Shown: positions 8,281 to 17,217 of the stretch, in pieces
How the letters are laid out: each line of letters begins with the position of its first letter
Position numbering within the stretch: the first letter of the stretch is position 1
Assembly: GCA_023383705.1 (NCBI GenBank)
Contig: JAHDYM010000017.1
Location: 1-40,349 of the forward strand
Source: Gammaproteobacteria bacterium
GTDB lineage: Bacteria; Pseudomonadota; Gammaproteobacteria; Steroidobacterales; GCA-2729495
Direction: 5' to 3'
Length of the DNA: 40,349 nucleotides
Notes under the pieces: generated by a model
Told to the model about the DNA's origin: nothing
The model's database searches: none
The model's input: the letters and a program-made list of their open reading frames with translations, nothing else
Translations under genes and position numbers: made by a program

Positions 8281-9334
8281 CTTCAAGACGAACAACTTTG
8301 ACCTGATCCGACTGGTGGCTGCAGCACAGGTAATGCTGTTCCACACCATGCATTACACGGAAGTCCCGGTGGGTGGGCTCAAGACCGTCGTGGGCTATCT
8401 GCCCGGCGTACCAGCCTTCTTTTTCGTCAGCGGCTTCCTGATTTCGGCCTCCTGGGAGCGCAACTCCGATTTGCGCACCTTCTGCGTCAACCGCGCGCTG
8501 CGGATCTTCCCGGCCCTGTGGGCGGTCCTCTTCTTCTCCATACTCACCCTGCTGCTGTTCTATGACGGCAGCATTCTGCGCAACAATGTCGGCAAGCTGA
8601 TCCTGTGGAGTTTGAGCCAGGTAACGATCCTGCAGGACTGGATTCCCGACTTCATGCGCGGCTATGGCATCGGCGGCATGAATGGTAGCCTGTGGACCAT
8701 TCCGGTCGAACTGTCGTTCTATGCATTCACGCCGATCATCTACTGGGCGGGGAAAAAGCTGAGGGGGGGGGTGGAGCTGATCCTGCTCGGGACCATCGTG
8801 CTGTCCTTCGGCCTCCAGTACGCTGTCTACGGATTTCAGGACCAGATTCCGGTATTGGCCTGGAAACTGATCACCAAATCGCCCCTGCCCTGGGTGGGCA
8901 TGTTCTGCTGCGGCGTGATCGCGCAACGCCACCTGCCGCGAATCCATCCATGGGTCGCCGGACGCGCACCCATCTTCATTGCCATCTATGTGCTCACCGC
9001 AGTGGCGTCGCACTATCTGCCCATTTACCCGTTGCTGAACGGCGACTCCAATTCAATGGGCATCATCAATTACCTGGCGATGTGCGCCCTGATCCTGGCC
9101 GTTGCCTACTCGTGGCAGAACCTGGCCGAACGGCTGCTGCAGCGAAACGATATTTCCTACGGTGTCTATATCTTCCACATACCGGTGCTCAACATGTTCG
9201 TGCATAACGACATCATCGGCTGGACCGCATTTGCATCATCCCTGGCGATCTCCATCGGCCTTGCAATACTGTCGTGGTTCTATGTCGAAAAGCCTGCGCT
9301 CGGCCTCCGGCACTGGGCCCTGTACAAGCGATAG
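8267..9334 (+). CDS. OafA/YrhL-type membrane acyltransferase with internal G9 tract
   Basis: 355 aa acyltransferase-3 protein without an SGNH domain. Motifs: NNFDLIRLVAAAQVMLFHTM with the likely catalytic His26, PGVPAFFFVSGFLISASWER, VNRALRIFPALWAVL, NGSLWTIPVELSFYAFTP, DISYGVYIFHIPVLN and WFYVEKPALGLR. About ten membrane helices are expected. It would transfer an acetyl or similar acyl group to a sugar of the exported polymer. A run of nine G (8763-8771, encoding R-G-G-V) lies mid-gene and is currently in frame; such tracts can slip. The protein resembles the acyltransferase at 30479-31600. Start ATG 8267 lies inside the duplicated leader. It is convergent with the heparinase-fold gene at 9386. 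Confidence 0.9.
   Translation: MGTDYFKTNNFDLIRLVAAAQVMLFHTMHYTEVPVGGLKTVVGYLPGVPAFFFVSGFLISASWERNSDLRTFCVNRALRIFPALWAVLFFSILTLLLFYDGSILRNNVGKLILWSLSQVTILQDWIPDFMRGYGIGGMNGSLWTIPVELSFYAFTPIIYWAGKKLRGGVELILLGTIVLSFGLQYAVYGFQDQIPVLAWKLITKSPLPWVGMFCCGVIAQRHLPRIHPWVAGRAPIFIAIYVLTAVASHYLPIYPLLNGDSNSMGIINYLAMCALILAVAYSWQNLAERLLQRNDISYGVYIFHIPVLNMFVHNDIIGWTAFASSLAISIGLAILSWFYVEKPALGLRHWALYKR
8763..8771 (+). repeat. Homopolymer G9 within acyltransferase gene
   Basis: Nine consecutive G in the coding strand around codons 166-169. It is the longest G or C run noticed in the window. A change of one base would shift the frame and remove the second half of the protein. Confidence 0.9.
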
Positions 9335-9385
9335 CCGCAGCGAAGCCCTGCATCTGTCGTCATTCGTCGCCGAAGCATTGACTGA

Positions 9386-11278
9386 TCAGTCCATCACCCG
9401 GGCTGCAAAGCCGGCACAACTCCGCTCAATCACCTCGCCTGGTTCTGGTTCACCGAGCCAGAGAACAGTAAGCAACGGGCCCGACGCTGCCGCCTGACTT
9501 GCATCGACCACCAGGGTGGTACACGGATCCAGACGGGCATAGTGCCCGGATTGCCAGCCCAGCAACGGCGCCTTGCGCCCTTCGACCAGACTCACCGTGC
9601 CGCCGAAGACCTCGATCACGACTCGCGCGGTGCCCGACTCCACTTCAACACGGCCGGCGGCGAGATCACTGGATGCGAGCCGGCGGCCCAGATGCCAGTG
9701 CAGGCGCACATCGCGCCCTTCGGCACCCCTGAAATGATCCCACACCGCCAGGAACCGGCCCGGCCGGTAAACGACACCACGGCAGTGCGTGACTCCCGTT
9801 GCGCGGTAGGCATCATGGCGTGCCAGCAGCACACAACCATCTGCGGCAAAATCGGCCTGCCGAAGTTCGGGGCGGTACGCGCCTTTCCACAGAAAGGCGC
9901 CAGCCTGTTCTGCATGGTCCACGCCATCCACCGTCACCGTGTTATGCGCGCTTGCCGAACGGAAATAGCGGCGATACTCCGTGCCGCCGCCATACATGAA
10001 GGTACCGGGATCGATCAGAAGATCCGCGCCGGCATGGCGAAAGACCAGTGACAGGCAATCGGCATGACCATGCCCGTAACCCGGCGCCATGCCCAGCGGG
10101 TTGTGCAGGAAGATCAGCCGGTCATTCGTCCCGCGGTCATGCACCAGGCTGAGCCCGGCGACCGGATATGACCGGGCGATGCGCATCTGCGCGCCAGCCT
10201 GCCAGGACAGCCGCAGACCCGGCGACAGCGCGAAGCCGTCATCGGCATCGCCGATTTTTGGCAGCTCGTCCGGGCCACTCGCCAGCGCATTGAGAAACCC
10301 GCGGCTGCGCAACAGGGCTGCATCGACGGCCGGCTCCGGCGCCTCGCCGGCATGCGCCAGCAGTGCCTGCGCAAGTCCGAGCAGGTCCGTGATGAAGAGC
10401 AGATACCAGGTGGCCTGCTCGATACCGCCACCGTCGGCATCGATCTGCCGGGCCGCCTCGATCCGCAACAGCCGGCGGCCGGTTTCACGCCAGCCTGCAG
10501 CCCCCGGATATTCCGGCAGGAGAATTCCCGCGTAAAGAAGCCCGGTCGCCTCCGCAATCGTGTGATTTCCCGCGGACGAATGGAGCGACAGGCGGCGTGC
10601 GATATGCGGCGCATGCTGCGCAGCGATCCCGGCAATCATCTGCCGGGTTTCAGCAGAGGCCCACTGCCGGACCAGGTCGAATGCATGAAAGAGGCTGATC
10701 AGGCGCAGCGCCTCCTCCATCGCGGAGAGGTAGTTCACGCCGATACCCGGCGGATTCGCCGCGTACCAGGCATGCAGATCGCTCTCGATGCGTCCCAGCG
10801 CCACGTCACGCTGCGGCGGGTCTTCGCTGGCGATCACGGCCAGTGCATGCAGATGCTGGAGGCGGTTCAACTCCCAGACGATACGCACGTCGCCAGTCGG
10901 GTTGCCGGGCCGGTAATCGATCTGCCGGTAAGGGATGCGGGGCCAGGCCGCCGGAAAGAACGGGTCCGCATGCCAGAACGCCGGACTGTCGCCTACCGGC
11001 ACCCAGCGCCCGAAAACCGGTATTTCCCCGGCCAGCAGTCGCTGCTCATCGGCCGGAATGCGCTGGTATGGCGGCAGGAAAAGCCGGGACTGCCTGGCAG
11101 TGAAAAAGCTGCAGCCCGATCGTACAGCTGGAAGTACCGGCCACCCGACTGGCTGAAACCGCTCACCGAACCCTGTTAATCCGTCATCGATCGCTGACCG
11201 GAGTCGATGGACAATCTCGTCTGCTGACATCAGACGCAGGCGGCGCCATAGCCACGACAAACGCCGAACGACATTCAT
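9386..11278 (-). CDS. Heparinase II/III-family protein (first copy)
   Basis: 630 aa. An N-terminal alpha/alpha-barrel domain (to about residue 340) carries HSSAGNHTIAEATGL near residue 240, where Asn-His are catalytic in heparinase III-type lyases. The C-terminal beta-sandwich shows GYGHGHADCLSLVFRHAG, LLIDPGTFMYGGG and ASAHNTVTVDGVDHAEQ. Relatives are polysaccharide lyases or proteins of unknown role in O-antigen and exopolysaccharide loci. No signal peptide is visible; the N-terminus is basic and starts WLWRRLRLMSADEIVHRL, so a cytoplasmic or membrane-proximal site is suggested. It is the last gene of the long minus-strand operon, about 28 nt after the CapK-like gene. A paralogue with the same layout is at 27424-29223. 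The stop overlaps a 12-bp palindrome (9380-9391). Confidence 0.88.
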   Translation of the reverse strand: MNVVRRLSWLWRRLRLMSADEIVHRLRSAIDDGLTGFGERFQPVGWPVLPAVRSGCSFFTARQSRLFLPPYQRIPADEQRLLAGEIPVFGRWVPVGDSPAFWHADPFFPAAWPRIPYRQIDYRPGNPTGDVRIVWELNRLQHLHALAVIASEDPPQRDVALGRIESDLHAWYAANPPGIGVNYLSAMEEALRLISLFHAFDLVRQWASAETRQMIAGIAAQHAPHIARRLSLHSSAGNHTIAEATGLLYAGILLPEYPGAAGWRETGRRLLRIEAARQIDADGGGIEQATWYLLFITDLLGLAQALLAHAGEAPEPAVDAALLRSRGFLNALASGPDELPKIGDADDGFALSPGLRLSWQAGAQMRIARSYPVAGLSLVHDRGTNDRLIFLHNPLGMAPGYGHGHADCLSLVFRHAGADLLIDPGTFMYGGGTEYRRYFRSASAHNTVTVDGVDHAEQAGAFLWKGAYRPELRQADFAADGCVLLARHDAYRATGVTHCRGVVYRPGRFLAVWDHFRGAEGRDVRLHWHLGRRLASSDLAAGRVEVESGTARVVIEVFGGTVSLVEGRKAPLLGWQSGHYARLDPCTTLVVDASQAAASGPLLTVLWLGEPEPGEVIERSCAGFAARVMD

Positions 11279-11306
11279 TGATCAATCTTCAGGCTATGCC
11301 GCGCAG

Positions 11307-12716
11307 TCAATCCGTACTCCTGTCGGCACCGACCAACCGACCATGTCCGCCGGGTATTCTTGAAATCACGAAACGAAGCTTCCCCGTACGGCTCCGCTCC
11401 AGCTCGGCAACCCTCTTTATGCAGATTCCAATTTCAGGACCCAGTCGCTGACGGGTTGCGTGGATGATCTGTCTTTCATCCTCATCGGAATACTCTGCGG
11501 CGGGAACGACACGAATCTCGATTGCCGAAACGTCTGCCTGAAAGATCTGCGCCTCGCGCACGCTGGTCATGTCCTTGAAGATGTGGTCGAGACGCCCAAT
11601 TCGCACGCCGCCCGGCGTCACGACATAGTCCTCTATGCGACCGTCGATCTTCTCGACGATACGGCCTGACCGGCCGCAGGAGCATGCAGTCCCCTCAACG
11701 GGCAATGACACATCGTCACCCAACTCGTACCGGATCAGCATGAATGCATCGTTTGCATACCCCGTAGCGACAACCCGGTGAGTACCATCGCCATTCGGAA
11801 GAAACTCCAGGCAACCAAAGTCCTCGTCTACATGGAGCCTGCCGGCCTCACACTCCGAAATATTTCCGACCGCTTCAGTGGTGCCGTAGTGCTGCCGGCA
11901 CCGGATACCAAATGCCTTTTCGATGAGACCCTTCTGCTGTGGCAGCAGGCTCTCTGCGCCAAGTGTTACGGCAATCGGCTGGTAATCCAGTGTCCTGCCA
12001 TGCTCGATCATGTAACCGGCCAGGAGCGAAAGCAGCGAGGGATAGCCCTGGATCCATGGCGGCCGCCGTCGATTCAGCTCATCGACATACGCCCCCATGA
12101 AAGCATCTTTCATGTGGTACCCGCTGAACAGGATCTGCCTTCCCGGCCGGTTGATGCGCCAGAATGGCGGACGACCCTGCTCTACCGGCACGATACCCCG
12201 CCCGTAGAAGTGCGCGTACCAGGTATTGCGATCAACGCCGAAACGCCCACGGTAGCGCCACCAGACCGCCCACTGTTCCTGCTCGGCACGGAGCGTCATC
12301 GGAAAAACCAGGCCGGTACCGGTCGTTCCGCTCGTCTTGACCATGCTGTGCGGCAAGCCCGACCAGCCGTCGATATAGAAGTCCTGCAGATGCTCCTGCA
12401 CGTCAGTACGTCGCAGCCGGGGCAAACCAGCAAGATCCTCAACCTGGCGGATGTCACGTGCATCCACCCCCAGTTCGCGGAACAGGCGCCGGTAGTAAGG
12501 TACCTGCTCCTGCGCAAGTTTCAGGGTTCGATGCAGTCGCTGGCCTGCAAGATCTCTTGTTTCTTCCGGCGCCAGCTTGTCGCGGGCAAACACCTCACGC
12601 TCAAGTGCCGGATAGGCCCCGCCATACCGGCGTCGCTTCAGATTTGCACCGTAAAGGCTCAGTAACTGATTCTGGACCCAGACAGGAGAAATATCGTAGA
12701 GCCTTTGGGAATTCAC
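11307..12716 (-). CDS. Phenylacetate-CoA ligase-like adenylate-forming protein (PaaK/CapK family)
   Basis: 469 aa member of the ANL superfamily. It shows the phosphate-binding loop KTSGTTGTG (about residues 124-132), YGTTEAVG (about 274), RYELGDD, a four-Cys-like CSCGRSG segment, and the C-terminal-domain lysine in GKLRFVIS. PaaK makes phenylacetyl-CoA, but CapK-type homologues in capsule clusters are thought to activate a carboxylic acid for attachment to the polymer; that is the likelier role here. The start is GTG 12716, directly after the TAG of the upstream glycosyltransferase (12719-12717), so the two are translationally coupled. The acceptor and acid are unknown. Confidence 0.87.
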   Translation of the reverse strand: MNSQRLYDISPVWVQNQLLSLYGANLKRRRYGGAYPALEREVFARDKLAPEETRDLAGQRLHRTLKLAQEQVPYYRRLFRELGVDARDIRQVEDLAGLPRLRRTDVQEHLQDFYIDGWSGLPHSMVKTSGTTGTGLVFPMTLRAEQEQWAVWWRYRGRFGVDRNTWYAHFYGRGIVPVEQGRPPFWRINRPGRQILFSGYHMKDAFMGAYVDELNRRRPPWIQGYPSLLSLLAGYMIEHGRTLDYQPIAVTLGAESLLPQQKGLIEKAFGIRCRQHYGTTEAVGNISECEAGRLHVDEDFGCLEFLPNGDGTHRVVATGYANDAFMLIRYELGDDVSLPVEGTACSCGRSGRIVEKIDGRIEDYVVTPGGVRIGRLDHIFKDMTSVREAQIFQADVSAIEIRVVPAAEYSDEDERQIIHATRQRLGPEIGICIKRVAELERSRTGKLRFVISRIPGGHGRLVGADRSTD

Positions 12717-13847
12717 CTATAAGCCCTCGTCATCGTGACCAGACTGCCTCCCGGAATTCCGGGCCGGGTCGATTGCACCATATATCCGGCACAACTGTTC
12801 CGATACCACATCCAGGGCGTATCTCCTGCAAACCTCCCGGTACGCATTTTCAGCCAGCCACTCACACTCCTGCTGATTGCGCAACAGCCTGCAGATGGCT
12901 GCAGCCATGCCAGCCACATCCCGCGGCTGGATGAAGATGCAACTGACGCCATCCTGAACCACACTCGGAATCCCGCCAACAGGGGTTGTAATGACCGGCA
13001 GCCGACTGGCCATGGCCTCGAGAATGACGTTGGGTACGCCCTCGGTATAACTGGGAAGAATCAGCACTCTGGAGGTTCGCAGCAGGCGGATACGATCCTC
13101 ACCCTCCACCCAGCCCGCCACACTTGCCGAGTGATCCAGTCCAGTTTCGATAATGCGTTTTCGCAGCTCATCTGCATTTTTTGGCCCGGCAAACACAAAC
13201 GATGCGTCCGGGAATTCCCCGAGAACGTGCGGTATGGCATCCACCAGGTCATAGATACCCTTCTCGCGGACAAGCCAGCCCATAAAAAGGATTCGCTGCG
13301 ACTCCATCCGCCAGTTATCCCGCCACAGGCCAAATGCCTGCACATCGACAGGATTACTGACGACCTCCAGCTTGTTCGCCGGAAAAATGCCCTCAAAGTC
13401 GCGCTTCTGCCCATCCGAAAGAAAAACCACGCGCTCACTGATGGCCCCGGAGAACCGGATAAGCCACTGTCTCAGTGGAGAACCGGAACTGTAGAAGCGA
13501 ATGAATTCCGCCGGATGTATGTGCAGAATGACGGGAATCCCGAGTACACGGGCGGCCACCAGATACAGGAACTTCCGGCGAAAGCTCACCCCTGAGGCGG
13601 TATGGAGTGAAATTGCGGTCGGACGGGAAAACAGGATGGTCAGCAGAAAAACCAGGTACCTGTACAGCGCATAGACAGCCTTGAACAGCGCAGAGCCTTC
13701 ACTCGCGGAAGAAAAATGCGTACAACCGAAAGCAGTCCAGTAGGCTGTTCTGGAATAGTTGTTGATCACGGCGGTGATCCCGCCCCTGCAATGCCTGCCG
13801 GGCCCAATCACGAGTACCCGACGGAAGGACCGCCTCGCGTCACTCAT
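12717..13847 (-). CDS. GT4 glycosyltransferase
   Basis: 376 aa, GT-B fold. The N-terminal domain begins RRVLVIGPGRHCRGGITAVI; the C-terminal nucleotide-sugar domain has ILFMGWLVREKGIYDLVDAI, FVFAGPKNADEL and the EX7E motif in PSYTEGVPNVILEAMASRLP, followed by TTPVGGIPSVV. It is cytoplasmic and retaining, and would add one sugar to the lipid-linked repeat unit. ATG 13847 overlaps the TGA of the two-domain dehydrogenase by 4 nt (ATGA). Donor sugar not predictable. Confidence 0.92.
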   Translation of the reverse strand: MSDARRSFRRVLVIGPGRHCRGGITAVINNYSRTAYWTAFGCTHFSSASEGSALFKAVYALYRYLVFLLTILFSRPTAISLHTASGVSFRRKFLYLVAARVLGIPVILHIHPAEFIRFYSSGSPLRQWLIRFSGAISERVVFLSDGQKRDFEGIFPANKLEVVSNPVDVQAFGLWRDNWRMESQRILFMGWLVREKGIYDLVDAIPHVLGEFPDASFVFAGPKNADELRKRIIETGLDHSASVAGWVEGEDRIRLLRTSRVLILPSYTEGVPNVILEAMASRLPVITTPVGGIPSVVQDGVSCIFIQPRDVAGMAAAICRLLRNQQECEWLAENAYREVCRRYALDVVSEQLCRIYGAIDPARNSGRQSGHDDEGL

Positions 13848-16006
13848 GACAGATCAGCATCACCCACCGGCAAGTCGGTCCGTTCACGCAGCGACCTGAG
13901 CACCGCGAATGTCGCCTGCGTAACCGCCCGGATCTCGCCGAACGGAATCGGTGCCGGGGCGCCCTCGCGCATGCTCTGCACGACCTTGCGGACCATCTCC
14001 GCCTGACCCTTGTCCTGGCTGAACAGCTTGCGGTGCTTCGTGCCCTTCGCGCCGTAGGTGGTCAATTCGCGGAAATCCGTCAATACCGCCGACTGGCCGC
14101 CCTTGTACACCTCGATGTACTCCTTGGGCATGCGCTTCGGGCCATTGGCGAAATACGAGAGACTGCCGATTGCACCATTGGCGAAACGCAGGTTTATGAC
14201 CACGGTATCAGCAAGCTGCTCGGCACCGGCCATGACGAAGGCGTGTACCCTCTCGGGCAGCGAGCCACACAGGTAAGTCATGGTATCAATGAAGTGACAC
14301 ACCTCACCGATGATGCGTCCGCCTCCGACCTGGGCATCCTGCACCCAGTTGTCGCCAGGAATGAAGCCGGCGTTTACCCGGTAGATCATGGCCATCGGGC
14401 CAGTGCCAAACTGGCTGCGGATCTCGCTGACCAGCGGCGAAAAACGGCGGTTGAAACCCACCATCAGATTGGTGCCGGCTGCGGGCAAGGCTGCTGCAAT
14501 TGCCTCGAGTTCCCCTTCGTTCAGGGCCAGGGGCTTTTCCACAAACACGTGCTTGCCAGCCTCAAGTGCGCTGAGTACGTAGCGGGCATGACTGTCGTGC
14601 CGGGTGGCAATGAACACGGCATCGGTCTCCGGATCACCGAGGACATCGGCGACATCGGCACCACAGAACGCAAAGCTGAAACGCTCGGCAACCGAACGGG
14701 CGCTCGTCCCGCTGGATGTGGCAATGCCACGGCGCGTGATACTGCCGTTAGCGGGCAGATTGGGCAGCAGATGGCTCATCGCATAACTGCCGGCACCGAT
14801 AAAGCTGATACCCGGCACCGGCACCGCGGCCGGCTGCCGGTCTGCGGCCACCGTTACCCGGTCACGAAGCAACTCACGGCTCTGGTCGTACTCGATCAGG
14901 ATGCCGAGATAGGGTTCTGTCTTGTTGAGGATCAGGTCGTAGGCTGCGGCTGATTGGTCAAGGGGGAAGCGGTGGGTGGTCAGATAGCCGATATCGATGA
15001 CACCGCTGGCCATCATCTGCTGGAAGGCCTGCATGTTGCGCTTTTCCGTCCAGCGCACAAAGCCAGCCGGGTAATCGAGACCTTTTTCCTCATAGACCGG
15101 GTCATAGCGGCCTGGCCCGTAGGAGCAGGACATCTTCAGCGAGAGTTCCTTGCGGTAGTAGTCCGGGTCACGATCAAAAGCAGTTGGCACCAGGCCGACA
15201 ATCACCACGGTACCGCGCTTGCGCAACAGGCGCCCGGCCAGGTTCACTGGCTCGAGACTGTCGGTAGCGGCGGTAATGATTACCGCATCGGCCCCGATAC
15301 CGGAGGTCAGGCGCGCCACTTCTGCTTCCGCACCTGCGGCACCCATCGTGAAGCACAGCTCGGCAAAATGGTCCTGTGCCAGTTCAATCGAACGCGCATT
15401 GATGTCGACACCGATCACCCGTATGCCGCTGGCACGCAGGATGAGTCCGGTAAGCTGCCCGAGCAAACCCAGGCCGATGACGACGCAGGTTTCGCCCAGG
15501 CGCAGATCGGCCTGGCGCACGCCCTGCATGGCGATTGCACCCAGCGCGTTGTAGGCCGCACGGCCGAGATCGGCGCCTGCCGGCAGCGGTACGCACAGAT
15601 TGATCGGCACCGCGACGATCTCCGCGTGATTGGCATAGCCGGCTCCGGCACAGGCGACCAGGTCACCCACCGCGAAGCCCTGCACATCCGGTGCCACCTG
15701 GATGACAACCCCGGCGGAGCTGTAGCCCATCGGCGACCAGGCCTCGAGCTTCTTCTGTACGGCGCGATAGGCCTGTATGGGCCCCTGCTGGGCCACCACC
15801 TCCAGCACCTGGCGTACCTGCTGCGGACGCTCGCGGGCCTTGCCGATAAGCCCCTTGCGTGCAGACGCTGCAGTGCTGCCTTCGGTACCGGCACTGATCA
15901 TCGAATAGTGATTGCGTACCAGCACCATGCCACGCTCGAGCAGCGGCAACGGCACATCGATCACGCTCATCGCTCCATCACGGAGCCTCTGGGACAACTG
16001 CTTCAT
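13844..16006 (-). CDS. Two-domain oxidoreductase: zinc-type alcohol dehydrogenase fused to Gfo/Idh/MocA
   Basis: 720 aa fusion. Residues 1 to about 360 form a medium-chain dehydrogenase with SMISAGTEGSTAASARKG, GYSSAGVVIQV, GDLVACAGAGYANHAE and the NAD(P)-binding VIGLGLLGQL. From about residue 385 a second Rossmann domain of the Gfo/Idh/MocA type begins (PGISFIGAGSYAMSHLLPNL) with AVFIATRHDSHARYVLSAL and the signature GKHVFVEKPLAL, then GGGRIIGEVCHFIDTM. Such fusions recur in polysaccharide clusters next to heparinase-fold genes; substrate and product are not established to my knowledge. It probably acts on a nucleotide sugar or on the glycan itself. It sits 2 nt after the upstream glycosyltransferase stop. 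Confidence 0.9.
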   Translation of the reverse strand: MKQLSQRLRDGAMSVIDVPLPLLERGMVLVRNHYSMISAGTEGSTAASARKGLIGKARERPQQVRQVLEVVAQQGPIQAYRAVQKKLEAWSPMGYSSAGVVIQVAPDVQGFAVGDLVACAGAGYANHAEIVAVPINLCVPLPAGADLGRAAYNALGAIAMQGVRQADLRLGETCVVIGLGLLGQLTGLILRASGIRVIGVDINARSIELAQDHFAELCFTMGAAGAEAEVARLTSGIGADAVIITAATDSLEPVNLAGRLLRKRGTVVIVGLVPTAFDRDPDYYRKELSLKMSCSYGPGRYDPVYEEKGLDYPAGFVRWTEKRNMQAFQQMMASGVIDIGYLTTHRFPLDQSAAAYDLILNKTEPYLGILIEYDQSRELLRDRVTVAADRQPAAVPVPGISFIGAGSYAMSHLLPNLPANGSITRRGIATSSGTSARSVAERFSFAFCGADVADVLGDPETDAVFIATRHDSHARYVLSALEAGKHVFVEKPLALNEGELEAIAAALPAAGTNLMVGFNRRFSPLVSEIRSQFGTGPMAMIYRVNAGFIPGDNWVQDAQVGGGRIIGEVCHFIDTMTYLCGSLPERVHAFVMAGAEQLADTVVINLRFANGAIGSLSYFANGPKRMPKEYIEVYKGGQSAVLTDFRELTTYGAKGTKHRKLFSQDKGQAEMVRKVVQSMREGAPAPIPFGEIRAVTQATFAVLRSLRERTDLPVGDADLS

Positions 16007-16008
16007 GA

Positions 16009-17217
16009 CTACCTACCGGGAAGGCCGCTTTTACTGAGTTTTTCCGGGGATGCGCCGAGAACCTGGCAATAAAGTTCCTCGTACCGGGCGATGCACGCAG
16101 CCAGACTGAAATTCGCCTCGATGGACGCCCGTCCCTGCGCTCCGAGCCTGCGCCGGAGCGATTCATCCTTCAACAACCGAAGAACGAGCTGCGCAGAAAT
16201 ACCCACGTCATTTTCTGCCACGAGAAACCCCTCCACACCATCATGCACGATTTCGACCGTACCACCGCCCCTGGTGGCAACTACCGGCACAGAACACGCC
16301 ATCGCCTCCATGACAGCATTGGGCAATCCCTCGGAGATCACGCGAAAATTCGTGAACAGACAGGCCACGTCGAGCATACCAGTCAGAACATCGACGTCGG
16401 AACGGTAGCCGGTAAAGACAACATTGCCGGCGAGGCCGAGTCTGGCGGTCAGGGCTTCAAGAGACGTGCGGTTGGGACCATCGCCGATAACCAGGAACCC
16501 GGTCTCGGGACGCTCAGCCACCACCTTTTCGGCAACCCGCAGGAAGGCCTCGTGATCCTTGAACCCCGAGAGGGTAGCCGTCATGCCTACCAGCTGCGTG
16601 AAACGCGACAGCCCCAACTCACGACGAAGGTTTGCAACGGCTTCGGGCCGGACGTCGAAACGCCGCAAATCAAGTCCATTGCCGATTACCCGGAAATTTG
16701 CCCGACGACGCCGAAACCGGTTGTCGAATCCGGCTCCCGAGTTCGATACGAGGATATTTGCGGTATGGGCCTGCAGGATCCGGCATATACGGTAGACCAG
16801 GCCGATATCCCGGCTGTCGCGGATTGCCGAGGCAACAATCGGCACACCGGTCAACCGCGAGGCTACTACACCGAAGGTACTGGGCAGACTCAGAAACGTA
16901 TGTATTACCTGGATTTGTCGTGCCCTGATCAGACGCACGAGGGAAAACAGCGGACCGACCAGGTCAAATCGGCTACCCCTGGACAGCGTTGCCAAGGTGA
17001 CGTTCGGCAACCCGGATACCTGCCTGTAGAACCCCTCCTGGGTAGCCACTTCCGCGGCAACAAATACCGCAACCGTGATCAGATAGCGCGCCGGGTCAAG
17101 GTTCTGCACCAGTTGCACGAGTTGCCGCTCTGCCCCGCCGACATACAGGGACGGCGTCACGAAAAGCAACCGGATACGGTCGTGCGAAGCAGACTCGCCA
17201 GCGGACACTGCGCTCAC
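16009..17217 (-). CDS. GT4 glycosyltransferase
   Basis: 402 aa GT-B enzyme. LLFVTPSLYVGGAERQLVQL at the N-terminus carries the GGAE acceptor-side motif. The C-terminal half has VGMTATLSGFKDHEAFLRVA, FLVIGDGPNRTSLEAL, VVFTGYRSDVDVL and the donor-site SEGLPNAVMEAMACSVPVVA. The start is GTG 17217, overlapping the TGA of the beta-helix gene by 4 nt (GTGA). Cytoplasmic addition of one sugar to the repeat unit is inferred. Confidence 0.92.
   Translation of the reverse strand: MSAVSAGESASHDRIRLLFVTPSLYVGGAERQLVQLVQNLDPARYLITVAVFVAAEVATQEGFYRQVSGLPNVTLATLSRGSRFDLVGPLFSLVRLIRARQIQVIHTFLSLPSTFGVVASRLTGVPIVASAIRDSRDIGLVYRICRILQAHTANILVSNSGAGFDNRFRRRRANFRVIGNGLDLRRFDVRPEAVANLRRELGLSRFTQLVGMTATLSGFKDHEAFLRVAEKVVAERPETGFLVIGDGPNRTSLEALTARLGLAGNVVFTGYRSDVDVLTGMLDVACLFTNFRVISEGLPNAVMEAMACSVPVVATRGGGTVEIVHDGVEGFLVAENDVGISAQLVLRLLKDESLRRRLGAQGRASIEANFSLAACIARYEELYCQVLGASPEKLSKSGLPGR

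Noticed and set aside
9380..9391. 12-bp perfect palindrome GACTGATCAGTC as an attachment site or terminator
   Set aside because: It has no loop, no T-run and no second copy, and it overlaps a stop codon; too little to assign a function.
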